Assembly: GCA_016293065.1 (NCBI GenBank)
Contig: JAEDEY010000005.1
Coordinates: forward strand, 1 to 46,345
DNA from: Bacteroidales bacterium
GTDB lineage: Bacteria; Bacteroidota; Bacteroidia; Bacteroidales; UBA3663
Length of the DNA: 46,345 bases
Reading direction: 5' to 3'
The position numbers and the translations under genes were made by a program. Every line of letters begins with the position of its first letter. Within the stretch, counting starts at the first letter, position 1. Below the pieces are notes generated by a model, which saw only the letters and a list, made by a program, of their open reading frames with translations, was not told the DNA's origin and did not search any database. Positions 5,701 to 15,015 of this stretch are shown piece after piece.

Positions 5701-8427
5701 TTATTCTTCGACCGCGGCCTGGGCGGCTGCAAGACGTGCGATTGGCACACGGAATGGAGAGCAGCTCACGTAGTTGAGACCTGCGCGGTGGCAGAACTTA
5801 ACTGAAGAAGGCTCACCGCCGTGCTCACCGCAGATACCGCACTTGAGGTCAGGACGAACTGAACGACCCTTCTCAACTGCCATCTTGATGAGCTGGCCAA
5901 CACCCTTCTGGTCGAGAACCTGGAATGGATCGACCTTGAGGATCTTCTTCTCGAGATAAACTGGGAGGAATGAAGCGATATCGTCACGAGAGTAACCGAA
6001 GGTCATCTGTGTCAAGTCGTTTGTACCGAATGAGAAGTACTCAGCACGAGCTGCAACTGCATCAGCAGTGAGAGCTGCACGAGGGATCTCGATCATTGTA
6101 CCAACCTTGAACTCGAATGGCTCAACACCTTCCTCTTCGAAGAGCTTGGCAGCAGTGTTGCGGATGATAGCTTCCTGCATGTCGAACTCGTGGTGACGAC
6201 CTACGAGAGGAACCATGATCTCTGGGATTGGGTTGAAGCCTTCCTTACGGAGCTGGATAGCTGCACCGATGATAGCGCGAGTCTGCATCTCTGTGATCTC
6301 TGGATAAGTGATACCAAGACGGCAACCGCGGTGACCGAGCATTGGATTGTTCTCAGAGAGAGAAGAAACGCGAGCCTTGATCTGCTCGATAGTCACTCCC
6401 ATTGCAGCAGCCATTTCCTCCTGACCCTTCTGATCGTGTGGTACGAACTCGTGGAGAGGTGGGTCGAGAAGACGGATGTTGACAGCAAGACCGTCCATTG
6501 CCTTCAAGATGCCATAGAAGTCAGCCTTCTGATAAGGGAGGAGCTTTGCAAGAGCCTTCTCACGACCTTCAACAGTCTCTGAAAGGATCATCTCACGCAT
6601 TGCCTTGATCTTCTCACCCTCGAAGAACATGTGCTCTGTACGGCAGAGACCGATGCCTACTGCACCAAATCCGCGTGCAACCTCTGCATCGTGAGGAGTA
6701 TCGGCATTTGTGCGGACAACGAGCTTGGTATATTTGTTGCAGAGATCCATGAGTTCTGCGAAGTCACCAGAGATTTCTGCAGCCTTTGTCTCAACCTCAC
6801 CGAGGAGTACCTGACCTGTAGAACCGTTGATTGAGATGTAGTCACCCTCCTTGAGAGTTACGTCTTCGATCTTGACAGTCTTCTTCACATAGTCAACCTG
6901 GAGAGCGCCTGCACCTGATACGCAGCACTTACCCATACCACGAGCAACAACGGCAGCGTGAGAAGTCATACCACCACGGCAAGTGAGGATACCTTCGGCA
7001 GCAGCCATACCAGCGAGGTCTTCAGGAGAAGTCTCGATACGTACCATGACTACCTTGTGGCCGTTCTTGTGCCAAGCCTCTGCATCGTCAGCGCTGAACA
7101 CGATCTGACCGCAAGCAGCACCTGGAGAAGCAGGGAGACCTGTAGTGAGGACGCGAGCCTTCTTGAGCGCATTCTTGTCGAATACTGGGTGGAGAAGTTC
7201 GTCGAGCTTCTGTGGTTCGCAACGCTGGAGAGCAGTCTTCTCATCGATGAGACCCTCGTGCATGAGATCCATAGCAATCTTGACCATTGCAGTACCAGTG
7301 CGCTTACCGTTACGAGTCTGGAGGAACCAGAGCTTACCTTCCTGAACGGTGAACTCCATATCCTGCATGTCGTGGTAGTGGTTCTCGAGCTTCTTCTGGA
7401 GTTCGTCGAGTTCCTTATAGAGTTCAGGCATAGCCTCTTCCATTGAAGGATACTTAGCTACGCGCTCTTCCTCGCTGATCTCAGCACGCTCAGCCCAACG
7501 CTGTGAGCCGATCTTTGTGATCTGCTGTGGAGTACGGATACCAGCCACAACGTCCTCACCCTGTGCATTGATAAGATACTCACCATTGAAGAGGTTCTCG
7601 CCTGTAGCAGCATCACGGCTGAAGCAAACGCCTGTAGCAGAAGTATTGCCCATGTTGCCGAATACCATTGCCATGACAGAAACGGCAGTACCCCACTCAG
7701 CAGGAATACCTTCCATCTTACGATAGAGGATAGCACGCTCGTTCATCCAAGAGTCGAACACAGCACAGATAGCACCCCAAAGCTGCTCATATACATCAGT
7801 TGGGAACTGCTTGCCAGTGCGCTCAACGATCATAGCCTTGAACTCCTTGACGAGCTTCTGGAGACCCTCAACAGGGATATCCTTATCGAGTACTACACCA
7901 TATTCTTCCTTAATCTTTTCGATGATAGCCTCGAATGGGTCGATATCAGTCTTGTTGACAGGCTTGAGACCCATCACGACATCACCATACATCTGAACGA
8001 AACGACGGTATGAATCCCATGCGAAGCGAGGATTGCCAGTCTTTTTTGAAAGACCTTCTACCACTTCGTCGTTAAGACCAAGGTTGAGGATAGTATCCAT
8101 CATACCAGGCATTGAAGCGCGAGCACCCGAACGAACAGAAAGGAGCAATGGGTTGGCAGCATCGCCAAGAGTGCTGTTCATCAAACCCTCAATATGCTTT
8201 ACAGCAGCAAGAACATCGTCCTTCAAAAGGGCAATAACCTCGTCTTTTCCAATCTGATAATACTCGTTACAAACGTCGGTTGTGATTGTGAAACCAGGAG
8301 GCACAGGGACGCCAATGAGGTTCATTTCTGCAAGGTTTGCACCCTTACCACCAAGCAAGTTTCGCATGTCGGCTTTTCCTTCAGCCTTACCATTACCGAA
8401 GGTATAGACACGTTTCTTGTTTTCCAT
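5701..8427 (-). CDS. ppdK: Pyruvate, phosphate dikinase
   Basis: A 908-residue PPDK, interconverting pyruvate + ATP + phosphate with phosphoenolpyruvate + AMP + diphosphate in the cytoplasm. In domain order: an N-terminal ATP-binding region beginning with VYTFGNGKAEGKADMRNLLG and the KGANLAEM motif; the central phosphohistidine domain with TCRGGMTSHAAVVARG, where His490 is the swivelling phospho-carrier; and a C-terminal PEP/pyruvate barrel with GTNDLTQMTFGYSRDD and KCGICGEHGGEP, where Cys866 is the expected acid/base residue. Length is close to the usual 875-910. It stands alone, with its own consensus promoter at 8499-8530 and a palindrome in its leader. In gut anaerobes it commonly serves PPi-linked glycolysis or gluconeogenesis. 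Confidence 0.97.
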   Translation of the reverse strand: MENKKRVYTFGNGKAEGKADMRNLLGGKGANLAEMNLIGVPVPPGFTITTDVCNEYYQIGKDEVIALLKDDVLAAVKHIEGLMNSTLGDAANPLLLSVRSGARASMPGMMDTILNLGLNDEVVEGLSKKTGNPRFAWDSYRRFVQMYGDVVMGLKPVNKTDIDPFEAIIEKIKEEYGVVLDKDIPVEGLQKLVKEFKAMIVERTGKQFPTDVYEQLWGAICAVFDSWMNERAILYRKMEGIPAEWGTAVSVMAMVFGNMGNTSATGVCFSRDAATGENLFNGEYLINAQGEDVVAGIRTPQQITKIGSQRWAERAEISEEERVAKYPSMEEAMPELYKELDELQKKLENHYHDMQDMEFTVQEGKLWFLQTRNGKRTGTAMVKIAMDLMHEGLIDEKTALQRCEPQKLDELLHPVFDKNALKKARVLTTGLPASPGAACGQIVFSADDAEAWHKNGHKVVMVRIETSPEDLAGMAAAEGILTCRGGMTSHAAVVARGMGKCCVSGAGALQVDYVKKTVKIEDVTLKEGDYISINGSTGQVLLGEVETKAAEISGDFAELMDLCNKYTKLVVRTNADTPHDAEVARGFGAVGIGLCRTEHMFFEGEKIKAMREMILSETVEGREKALAKLLPYQKADFYGILKAMDGLAVNIRLLDPPLHEFVPHDQKGQEEMAAAMGVTIEQIKARVSSLSENNPMLGHRGCRLGITYPEITEMQTRAIIGAAIQLRKEGFNPIPEIMVPLVGRHHEFDMQEAIIRNTAAKLFEEEGVEPFEFKVGTMIEIPRAALTADAVAARAEYFSFGTNDLTQMTFGYSRDDIASFLPVYLEKKILKVDPFQVLDQKGVGQLIKMAVEKGRSVRPDLKCGICGEHGGEPSSVKFCHRAGLNYVSCSPFRVPIARLAAAQAAVEE

Positions 8428-8461
8428 AATGCTTAATAAATAATTTGTTTTGGTATTAAAA

Positions 8462-8476
8462 AATACAATTTGTATT
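8462..8476 (-). promoter_or_regulatory. Palindrome in the ppdK leader
   Basis: AATACAA-T-TTGTATT is a perfect 7-1-7 palindrome lying between the predicted transcription start (near 8492) and the ppdK start codon at 8427. Its size and symmetry fit the binding site of a dimeric regulator such as a CRP/FNR or TetR family protein. The regulator is not identifiable from the window. Confidence 0.4.
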
Positions 8477-8498
8477 ACATTGCTGATTTTATAGAGTG

Positions 8499-8530
8499 CA
8501 AATATATAAGAAGTATATCAATTTTCCAAA
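8499..8530 (-). promoter_or_regulatory. ppdK promoter
   Basis: Minus-strand TTTG (8527-8530), exactly 20 bases, then TATATTTG (8499-8506), a full match to the Bacteroidota consensus. The leader to the ppdK ATG is about 65 bases. Confidence 0.65.
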
Positions 8531-8584
8531 TTTTCGCACTCTTATGACCTAAAAATTGGAAAAAAACTGCCTCGTATATGTTAT

Positions 8585-9310
8585 TTAACATAAGATTCTG
8601 ATGATTTCGGCTGCTTTTTCTAAGCTTTCGGGTTTGCCGCAATCGACCCATAGAGTATCGGCAGGCAAAGGGAAACCGAAGAATCGACTGTCGCTGCAAT
8701 TAGTGAGATAGAAATCCATGATCGGGAAGACAGGGCGCTGCATAGCCTGGAGTGAAGGAGCAAGACTCTGGCTGATGACATGTATTCCGGCAAACGCCAT
8801 CATGTTTTCAGCCTTCTCGCCTTTCACCTCACCGGTGGTTATGTTGGTCCAACCCCTCAAGCGCATATCGTGATCGAACAGAAGATAGCGGCTCGTCTTT
8901 CTCTGAGCGACACACAACGTAGCATCTCTGCCACTCTTGACATGACAGTCATAGACCTCGCGAAGATTGACGTTGCTGATGATATCGACATTGTGGATGA
9001 GCACAGGCTCGTCGTTGCCGAATAGCGTCAGTGCCTTCATAATGCCTCCTCCAGTATCGAGCAAAAGGTCGCGTTCGTCGCTTATCTGGATGTCGATACC
9101 GAAATTATCGTTTTTGGCAAGAAAGTCGATAATCTGATCGCCAAAGTGATGGACATTGACAACAATATGGTCGAAGCCTGCCTTCTTTAAATTAATAATG
9201 TTATGTTCGAGCAGGCTCTTTCCCTCGACCTTGACCATAGCCTTTGGGCAATGGTCGGTCAGCGGACGGAGGCGTGTGCCGAGACCTGCCGCAAAAATCA
9301 TAGCGTTCAT
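8585..9310 (-). CDS. Sugar-phosphate nucleotidyltransferase (MurU/RmlA-like)
   Basis: A 241-residue nucleotidyltransferase that activates a sugar-1-phosphate (or choline-phosphate-like group) with an NTP. The signature loop AAGLGTRLRPLT at residues 7-18 is followed by PKAMV. LLDTGGGI binds the sugar nucleotide and HNVDIIS carries the metal-binding Asp. Length and layout resemble MurU, the MurNAc-1-phosphate uridylyltransferase of the cell-wall recycling shunt, but the partner kinase AmgK is not next to it here, so the substrate is left open. The start overlaps the rnz stop by 4 bases (ATGA), so the two genes are translationally coupled. A small palindrome (8578-8591) covers the stop codon. 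Confidence 0.8.
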   Translation of the reverse strand: MNAMIFAAGLGTRLRPLTDHCPKAMVKVEGKSLLEHNIINLKKAGFDHIVVNVHHFGDQIIDFLAKNDNFGIDIQISDERDLLLDTGGGIMKALTLFGNDEPVLIHNVDIISNVNLREVYDCHVKSGRDATLCVAQRKTSRYLLFDHDMRLRGWTNITTGEVKGEKAENMMAFAGIHVISQSLAPSLQAMQRPVFPIMDFYLTNCSDSRFFGFPLPADTLWVDCGKPESLEKAAEIIRILC

Positions 9311-10227
9311 AGTTCGAATATTTTGCGTTCCTTAGCCAATTCAGTATTTTCGAATACACTCTTTGCCTCGGCAAGCAACTCCGTTTCGCCATCGCCATCA
9401 TATCTTGACGAGAAATGACCGATGACGAGTTGCTTTACCTGGGCGAGACTTGCTATCTTGCCTGCTTCCAAAGCAGTGCTGTGACCGCGTTCCTTGGCAG
9501 TGGCTGCAAGGTCGTTGGCAAACGTAGCCTCGTGATAGAGCAGGTCGCAGCCCTTGATGACAGGCACAATGCTCTCGGCATAGATAGTGTCGCTGCAGTA
9601 GGCATAGCTCTTGGAGGGCGAAGGGTCGGTAGTGAGACTCGCATTGGGGATGACTGTGCCATTGCCGTCTGTCCAGTCGTTGCCTAAGGTGATGCTCTGA
9701 TAGTAAGCTGTAGGAATATTGTATTTCTGGCATTCCTCGACCAAGAGATGACGAGGTTTCTGTTTCTCGCGGAAGAGGAATCCTGCACAAGGCACGCGAT
9801 GATGAAGGGGGATGGTCAGTACCTCCAACGAACGGTCTTCGTAGATGACTTCCGACTTTGTATGGTCGAAAGCCTGAAACTCCACCTCCATCGAGAGCTG
9901 GGGACAGAAGAAATCGAACAAAGGGCGGAACACCGTCTCAGCATCGCTGCACGCATGAATGACAATCTTGCCAGTGCGCTGGCCAAGGCCTAAAGTTGAA
10001 ATAAGTCCGACAAGACCGAGACAGTGGTCACCATGAAGATGCGAAAGGAAGATATGACCTATCTTGTGCATCGAGATGCCATTGTGTAGCATTGCCCTCT
10101 GGACACCCTCGCCACAGTCTATAAGGAAAAGATTGCCACGATGATTGACAATCTGAGCAGAAGTATAATGCCTCAAAGACGGCTTTGCACTTCCACAACC
10201 GAGTATTGTAACTGAAAAATCGCTCAT
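9307..10227 (-). CDS. rnz: Ribonuclease Z
   Basis: A 306-residue tRNA 3' endonuclease of the metallo-beta-lactamase fold, which removes the 3' trailer from tRNA precursors. It shows the N-terminal VTILGCGSAKP strand, the zinc-binding HLHGDH motif at residues 63-68, a further metal-binding Asp/His region (CSDTIYAESIV, YHEATF), the family's HSTALEAG motif, and a C-terminal VIGHFSSRY. I place the start at the ATG at 10227. A frame extended to TTG at 10248 would begin inside the predicted -7 box (10246-10253), so it is rejected. It is followed without a gap by the nucleotidyltransferase gene. Confidence 0.93.
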   Translation of the reverse strand: MSDFSVTILGCGSAKPSLRHYTSAQIVNHRGNLFLIDCGEGVQRAMLHNGISMHKIGHIFLSHLHGDHCLGLVGLISTLGLGQRTGKIVIHACSDAETVFRPLFDFFCPQLSMEVEFQAFDHTKSEVIYEDRSLEVLTIPLHHRVPCAGFLFREKQKPRHLLVEECQKYNIPTAYYQSITLGNDWTDGNGTVIPNASLTTDPSPSKSYAYCSDTIYAESIVPVIKGCDLLYHEATFANDLAATAKERGHSTALEAGKIASLAQVKQLVIGHFSSRYDGDGETELLAEAKSVFENTELAKERKIFEL

Positions 10228-10245
10228 TTTTGAAAATTTAATTCG

Positions 10246-10283
10246 CAAAGGTAATAAAAATAAAATAATATTGTGTATCTTTG
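10246..10283. promoter_or_regulatory. Divergent -7 boxes for rnz and the symporter
   Basis: TACCTTTG on the minus strand (10246-10253) serves rnz, and TATCTTTG on the plus strand (10276-10283) serves the solute symporter. Both match TAnnTTTG and lie about 20-40 bases before the respective ATG codons. Good -33 boxes are not visible for either. Confidence 0.5.
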
Positions 10284-10319
10284 CTCAATAATTCTAACAA
10301 AACATCTATTTTTTGCGTC

Positions 10320-11837
10320 ATGTCAAGCTGGATAGTTCTACTGATTATAGCTTTTTATTTCTTTACGATATTTTTTGTTAGCTGGATTACTACACGGAAG
10401 CAGCAAAAAGATGACAAACGATCGTTTTTTGTAGGTGACCGCAAGTCGCCATGGTATGTAGTTGCCATAGCAATGATAGGCACTTCGATTTCGGGTGTGA
10501 CCTATGTTTCTGTACCTGGCATGGTGGCTGGTTCGCAATTCAGCTACATGCAGATGGTCCTGGGCTTTGTCGCCGGTTATTTTGCTGTTGCCTATATCCT
10601 GCTTCCGCTATACTATCGACTGAATCTATGCAGCATCTATGGCTATCTTGAGCAACGCTATGGACTCTACTCCTACCGCACTGGCTCTGCTTTCTTTCTG
10701 ATTTCCAAGTTCCTGGGTTGTGCTGTACGCATGTATCTGACTGCTGTGGTGCTTCAGCTTGTGTTGTTTGATGGGCTGGGTGTTCCATTTGCTGGCAGTG
10801 TAGCGCTCATCATGCTTATCGTATGGCTCTATACGTTTCGCGGAGGAGTAAAGACATTAGTGTGGACAGATTTGCTACAGACCTTGTGTCTCATACTTGC
10901 AATGGTGTTCTTCATCTATTTTGTCTGCAAGACATTAGGACTTTCTGCAGCAGGACTTTACGACACAATAAGTGAGAGCGAATGGTCGCGCACATGGTTC
11001 TTCGATGACCCCAACGACAAGCGATATTTCTGGAAGCAGTTCTTTGCCGGAATGTTCACAACCATTGCTATGACAGGACTTGATCAGGACATGATGCAGA
11101 AAAACCTTTCGTGCAAGTCGCTCAAGGAAGCTCAGAAGAACATGGTATCTTACGGCTTTGGCTTTCTGCCAGTCAATATCATCTTCCTCTCGCTCGGTAT
11201 TCTGTTGTATAAATACGCGGCTGAACTTGGAATGTTTGATGGCACAAGACTCATATCGCTCGAGGGCAATGAACTTGTTTCTGACGAGCTCTTCCCATAT
11301 CTTGCCACAGGCACTAACCCCATGACAGGCGAAGCTTTTCTTCCGCTTGCTGTCAGCATATTGTTTGTGATGGGACTAATTGCTGCTGCCTTCTCGTCGG
11401 CGGGTTCGGCAGTGACTGCACTCACCACATCGTTTACCGTAGATATGCTGAGGGCAGACAAAAAACAAGATGCGACTCAATTGAAACAGACACGTTTCTG
11501 GGTGCATCTTGTAAACACTATACTTATGGGATGTATGATATATCTGTTCAGTATCATCGGCAGTGGCAGTGTGATCAATGCCGTATATGTCGTTGCCTCA
11601 TATACTTACGGGCCACTCATAGGCCTGTATTTCTTCGGCTTATATACCAAATTCAAGCCGCGCGACCGCTTTGTGCCATTCATCTGCCTTCTCTCGCCGG
11701 TGATATGCTATGTGCTCTCGACCTATTCAGAAGAGTGGTTCGACGGATACAAAATAGGCTACGAGTTGTTGCTCATCAATGGAGGCATCACGGCACTTGG
11801 TTTGTGGATATCGTCCCTTTTCAGAAGGATCAGATAA
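10320..11837 (+). CDS. Sodium/solute symporter (SSS family)
   Basis: A 505-residue membrane transporter of the sodium:solute symporter family with about 13 hydrophobic segments. Typical features are the early cytoplasmic RSFFVGDRKSPWYVVAIAM segment, the sodium-site region GTSISGVTYVSVPG, the TFRGGVKTLVWTD motif, and AAAFSSAGSAVTALTTSF in the core. The substrate cannot be read from sequence; relatives carry sugars, sialic acid or carboxylates. The start at 10320 lies about 37 bases after the -7 box; a frame opening at TTG 10281 would begin inside that box. The stop codon overlaps the end of the convergent CPBP gene by 8 bases. Confidence 0.9.
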   Translation: MSSWIVLLIIAFYFFTIFFVSWITTRKQQKDDKRSFFVGDRKSPWYVVAIAMIGTSISGVTYVSVPGMVAGSQFSYMQMVLGFVAGYFAVAYILLPLYYRLNLCSIYGYLEQRYGLYSYRTGSAFFLISKFLGCAVRMYLTAVVLQLVLFDGLGVPFAGSVALIMLIVWLYTFRGGVKTLVWTDLLQTLCLILAMVFFIYFVCKTLGLSAAGLYDTISESEWSRTWFFDDPNDKRYFWKQFFAGMFTTIAMTGLDQDMMQKNLSCKSLKEAQKNMVSYGFGFLPVNIIFLSLGILLYKYAAELGMFDGTRLISLEGNELVSDELFPYLATGTNPMTGEAFLPLAVSILFVMGLIAAAFSSAGSAVTALTTSFTVDMLRADKKQDATQLKQTRFWVHLVNTILMGCMIYLFSIIGSGSVINAVYVVASYTYGPLIGLYFFGLYTKFKPRDRFVPFICLLSPVICYVLSTYSEEWFDGYKIGYELLLINGGITALGLWISSLFRRIR

Positions 11838-12678
11838 CAGTCTGCTTGTCGCGATAAATCTTGTAGAACCAAGCAGCAAGCAAAAGTCCAATAACTGCCG
11901 CATTGACAGAAGCCTCTGGTCCGAACTCACCGCCTGTGAACAGTTCGTTGCCGCTAATGACAGGCGTGATGAGAGAATTGTCAACACTGGTACCCGACAC
12001 TGGAAATCCGAAGACATTGCCCTGCGAGAAGTTCCACGTCCAATGGATACCTATTGGGAAAAAGAGGCTATTGGTACACTTATAAGCCATTGCGAGCATC
12101 AATCCTGCTTCGATAGCAATAGCCACAGACGCCCAGATGGTGCCGTTGGGATTGGTATAGTGGACAAAGCCAAAGATGAGAGCTGAGACCAAGAGCGCCA
12201 CCCATGTGCTGAAACGCTGGTCGATCATGCGGAAGATGAAGCCACGGAAGATAATCTCCTCTCCTACAGCAACAAGAAAGAACAAACCAAAATTGGCAAT
12301 CCATGGCAAATACTCGCAGCCTATTTTTTTGACCTCATAAGAGCCCGCGAAATAAAGAATGGCAGTAAGCACACAGAACATCAACACGCCGACTGTCATG
12401 CCCTGGAACAAGTTGCGAGGAGCAGAGGGAAGCGACAGCTCGACGACAGGACGCTTCTCAACCAAACAGATCCACAAGGCATAAAGACCCAACAAGCCAC
12501 AACCTGCACCCATGCAGAAGACAAAATTGAGCAGGTGATGATTGTTGAGTAGGTTCATTGAAATCAACTCTGCTATCGACAATGCCATGAGCATGACAAA
12601 AGAACCGATGACAAAGGCTAATATCCACTTCCAGACTTTCATCTTGTGGCATCCTGTCATATAATTTTCAGTATTCAT
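11830..12678 (-). CDS. CPBP family intramembrane metalloprotease
   Basis: A 282-residue membrane protein of the CPBP (CAAX protease and bacteriocin-processing, Abi) family. Three motifs of the active site are seen: the EExxxR motif in GEEIIFRG (Glu140-Glu141), FxxxH in FGFVHYTN, and HxxxN in GIHWTWNF. About eight hydrophobic helices surround them. In bacteria such proteins have been linked to bacteriocin immunity and peptide processing, but the substrate is unknown. The ATG at 12678 is chosen over an upstream TTG at 12684. It sits 18 bases downstream of serB on the same strand, so the two may be cotranscribed. Confidence 0.88.
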   Translation of the reverse strand: MNTENYMTGCHKMKVWKWILAFVIGSFVMLMALSIAELISMNLLNNHHLLNFVFCMGAGCGLLGLYALWICLVEKRPVVELSLPSAPRNLFQGMTVGVLMFCVLTAILYFAGSYEVKKIGCEYLPWIANFGLFFLVAVGEEIIFRGFIFRMIDQRFSTWVALLVSALIFGFVHYTNPNGTIWASVAIAIEAGLMLAMAYKCTNSLFFPIGIHWTWNFSQGNVFGFPVSGTSVDNSLITPVISGNELFTGGEFGPEASVNAAVIGLLLAAWFYKIYRDKQTVI

Positions 12679-12696
12679 AATCAAGGAAATAATAAA

Positions 12697-13965
12697 TTAA
12701 AAGTTCTCTTCTCGACCTCGTTCGTCGAGGTAGCTGTCTTTGAAGCCTAAGAAATACAGCACGCCATCAAGACCTATAGTGTTGATGCTCTGACGGGCAT
12801 TGGCAACTACACGTGGCTTGGCATGGAAGGCAATGCCTAGACCTGCCTCACTGAGCATAGGAAGATCGTTGGCACCATCGCCCACGGCTATGGTCTGTTG
12901 CAAATCAACCTTCTCGACCTGAGCTATGAGCTTGAGAAGTTCAGCCTTGCGACGTCCATCGACAATCTCACCCACATAATTGCCAGTGAGTTTGCCATCT
13001 TCATCTACCTCCAACTCATTGGCATACACATAGTCGATGCCATATTTCTTCTGGATATATTCACCAAAGAATGTGAAGCCACCACTCAGGATGGCAATCT
13101 TATAGCCGTACTTCTTGAGCACATACATCAGACGATCGACACCTTCGGTGAAAGGAAGATTTTCGGCAATCTCGCGCATTACCCTGACATCGAGGCCCTT
13201 GAGAAGGCGGCAGCGTTGGGTGAACGACTCTTTGAAATCTATTTCTCCGCGCATTGCAGATTCAGTAATTGCAGCCACCTGGTCATACACTCCATGTTTG
13301 CGAGCGAGTTCGTCGATTACCTCGGCTTGAATGAGCGTAGAATCCATATCGAAGCAAATCAGACGACGCATTCGACGATACATATTATCAGTCTGGAACG
13401 AGCAGTCGATATTCAGTCGGCTGGACAAATCGAGGAGCTTGCTATGGAGTTTGTTCTTGTCGCGAGGTGTGCCACGCACCGAGAATTGGATGCAAGCCCT
13501 GGTCTTCTCGACTGGATGAAGGATGCTGGCGCGACCTGAAAGACGCTGAATAGCATCAATATTCAGACCTTGATCAGCGATAAGACGTGTGATGGCCTCA
13601 ATCTGACGAGCTTCGAGCTTACGGCCAAGAGCTGTGAGGATATAACGATTCTTGCCTTGACGACGCACCCAGTCTTCATATTCCTCGATAGTGATAGGAT
13701 AGAATCTGATGTTGACACCTAACTCGCTTGCCCTGAACAGCAACTCCTTCATGACACGACCAGAATTTTCTTCGGCTACCCTAATCAGAAAACCCAAAGA
13801 CAAAGTCGAATGAATATCTGCCTGACCAATATCCTGGATACTGACATCGTATTTGCTGAGAATCTCCATGATGCTGGCCGTCAGACCCGGACGATCGACA
13901 CCTGTGATACGGAGCAGAATCAACTCTTCATCGCCCCATGCTTGAAATTCATTTCCTGTATTCAT
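12697..13965 (-). CDS. serB: Phosphoserine phosphatase with N-terminal ACT domains
   Basis: A 422-residue HAD-family phosphatase that makes L-serine from phosphoserine, the last step of serine synthesis. The N-terminal half holds two ACT-type regions (LLRITGVDRPGLTASIM from about residue 16, and another near 110-190), probably amino-acid-binding regulatory domains. The catalytic half starts with FDMDST, where Asp206 is the nucleophile and Asp208 the acid/base. It continues with SGGFT, a conserved lysine in GRRKAELL, and GDGANDLPM binding Mg. The protein is longer than the 210-320 residues of simple SerB enzymes because of the regulatory part. A minus-strand TAATTTTG box lies upstream. Confidence 0.95.
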   Translation of the reverse strand: MNTGNEFQAWGDEELILLRITGVDRPGLTASIMEILSKYDVSIQDIGQADIHSTLSLGFLIRVAEENSGRVMKELLFRASELGVNIRFYPITIEEYEDWVRRQGKNRYILTALGRKLEARQIEAITRLIADQGLNIDAIQRLSGRASILHPVEKTRACIQFSVRGTPRDKNKLHSKLLDLSSRLNIDCSFQTDNMYRRMRRLICFDMDSTLIQAEVIDELARKHGVYDQVAAITESAMRGEIDFKESFTQRCRLLKGLDVRVMREIAENLPFTEGVDRLMYVLKKYGYKIAILSGGFTFFGEYIQKKYGIDYVYANELEVDEDGKLTGNYVGEIVDGRRKAELLKLIAQVEKVDLQQTIAVGDGANDLPMLSEAGLGIAFHAKPRVVANARQSINTIGLDGVLYFLGFKDSYLDERGREENF

Positions 13966-13984
13966 ATTATCATTTATATTTTTG

Positions 13985-13992
13985 CAAAATTA
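13985..13992 (-). promoter_or_regulatory. serB -7 box
   Basis: TAATTTTG on the minus strand, about 20 bases before the serB start codon. TTTGTTG elements occur 19-22 bases further upstream, within the accepted spacing of the Bacteroidota promoter. Confidence 0.5.
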
Positions 13993-14116
13993 GTCAAAAT
14001 TTTCGTCAACTCAACAAATAATGGTAAGGAATATCGAAAAAAAGTGTTATTATGCTAAATCTTCAATCCATAAACGACGAAAAATGTAAAAAATAAATAT
14101 AAAAAAGTCAGAAATC

Positions 14117-14147
14117 TTGGCATAAATAATATAAATGTGTACTTTTG
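14117..14147 (+). promoter_or_regulatory. proC promoter
   Basis: TTG (14117-14119), 20 bases, then TACTTTTG (14140-14147). The predicted transcript starts about 20 bases before the proC ATG at 14173. This is also why an in-frame GTG at 14137 is not taken as the start. Confidence 0.55.
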
Positions 14148-14172
14148 CAAAGACAATCAAAACAGAAGATAT

Positions 14173-14955
14173 ATGAAGATTACTATCATTGGTGCCGGCA
14201 ATATGGGCGGTGCCTTAATCAAAGGATGGGCAAAGAAGGGCGTGCACGAGCTCACCATCACAGCACGGACAGAGAAGACTTTAAGCCGTTTCAGCAGCGA
14301 ATATCCAAACATCAAGACAATGCTCGACAACGTCGAAGCAGTAAAAGATGCCGATGTGATAGTGATTGCTGTCAAGCCCTGGCTTGTGGAAACTGTTATC
14401 AACGAGATAAAAGTCAACATAGATTTCAAGAGACAAATCATCCTCTCGGTAGCAGCTAATGTATTGACCGACCAGCTACGCACATATCTAGGAGAGCCAG
14501 ATGCCAAAGTGCTCTATGTTATGCCCAATATTGGTGCGGAATACAATGAGAGCATGACATTCCTTGCACCTGCCAGTGGAGTATGTGAAGAAGTGACCGC
14601 CAACATGAAAGAGCTATTGGAGGAAGTGGGCAAAGTGAAGATATGCACAGAGAAGGCCGTCGCAGCTGGCAACATGCTATCAGGCTGTGGCATTGCCTAC
14701 GTGATGCGCTTCATTCATGCTATGATGGAAGGCGGTGTTGAGATGGGACTCTACCCTGCTGAGGCTCAAGAAATTGCGATGCAAGCAATGAAAGGTGCAG
14801 TGGCAGTGCTCGAGGGCTCAGGAATGCATCCTGCCGTGGCGATAGACAAAGTGACTACGCCTGGTGGACTGACTATCAGAGGATTGAACGAACTTGATCA
14901 TGCAGGGTTCAATTCAGCAGTGATCAGATGTCTAAAGGCTGGACTTGTGAAATAA
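14173..14955 (+). CDS. proC: Pyrroline-5-carboxylate reductase
   Basis: A 260-residue enzyme reducing pyrroline-5-carboxylate to L-proline with NAD(P)H, in the cytoplasm. It shows the N-terminal Rossmann motif ITIIGAGNMGGALIKGW, a DVIVIAVKPW strand, VLYVMPNIGAE, and the C-terminal signature VTTPGGLTIRGLNELDHAG, which forms the substrate site and dimer. Length is normal (about 260-275). It is transcribed away from serB, is monocistronic, and is followed by a terminator at 14959-15015. The family usually has PNTP where this protein reads PNIG, a mild variation. Confidence 0.95.
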   Translation: MKITIIGAGNMGGALIKGWAKKGVHELTITARTEKTLSRFSSEYPNIKTMLDNVEAVKDADVIVIAVKPWLVETVINEIKVNIDFKRQIILSVAANVLTDQLRTYLGEPDAKVLYVMPNIGAEYNESMTFLAPASGVCEEVTANMKELLEEVGKVKICTEKAVAAGNMLSGCGIAYVMRFIHAMMEGGVEMGLYPAEAQEIAMQAMKGAVAVLEGSGMHPAVAIDKVTTPGGLTIRGLNELDHAGFNSAVIRCLKAGLVK

Positions 14956-14958
14956 CGG

Positions 14959-15015
14959 AACGAACATCCTTCGATTAAGGCTTTTGCCTGATTCTCTGGA
15001 TGTTCGTTATTTTTT
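14959..15015 (+). terminator. Terminator after proC
   Basis: Arms AACGAACATCC (14959-14969) and GGATGTTCGTT (14998-15008) form a perfect 11-base stem with a long loop, followed by ATTTTTTATT. Confidence 0.75.

Noticed and set aside
10227..10283. Longer rnz and symporter proteins starting at TTG 10248 and TTG 10281
   Set aside because: Both TTG codons fall inside predicted -7 promoter boxes, and ATG codons with normal N-termini follow shortly after.
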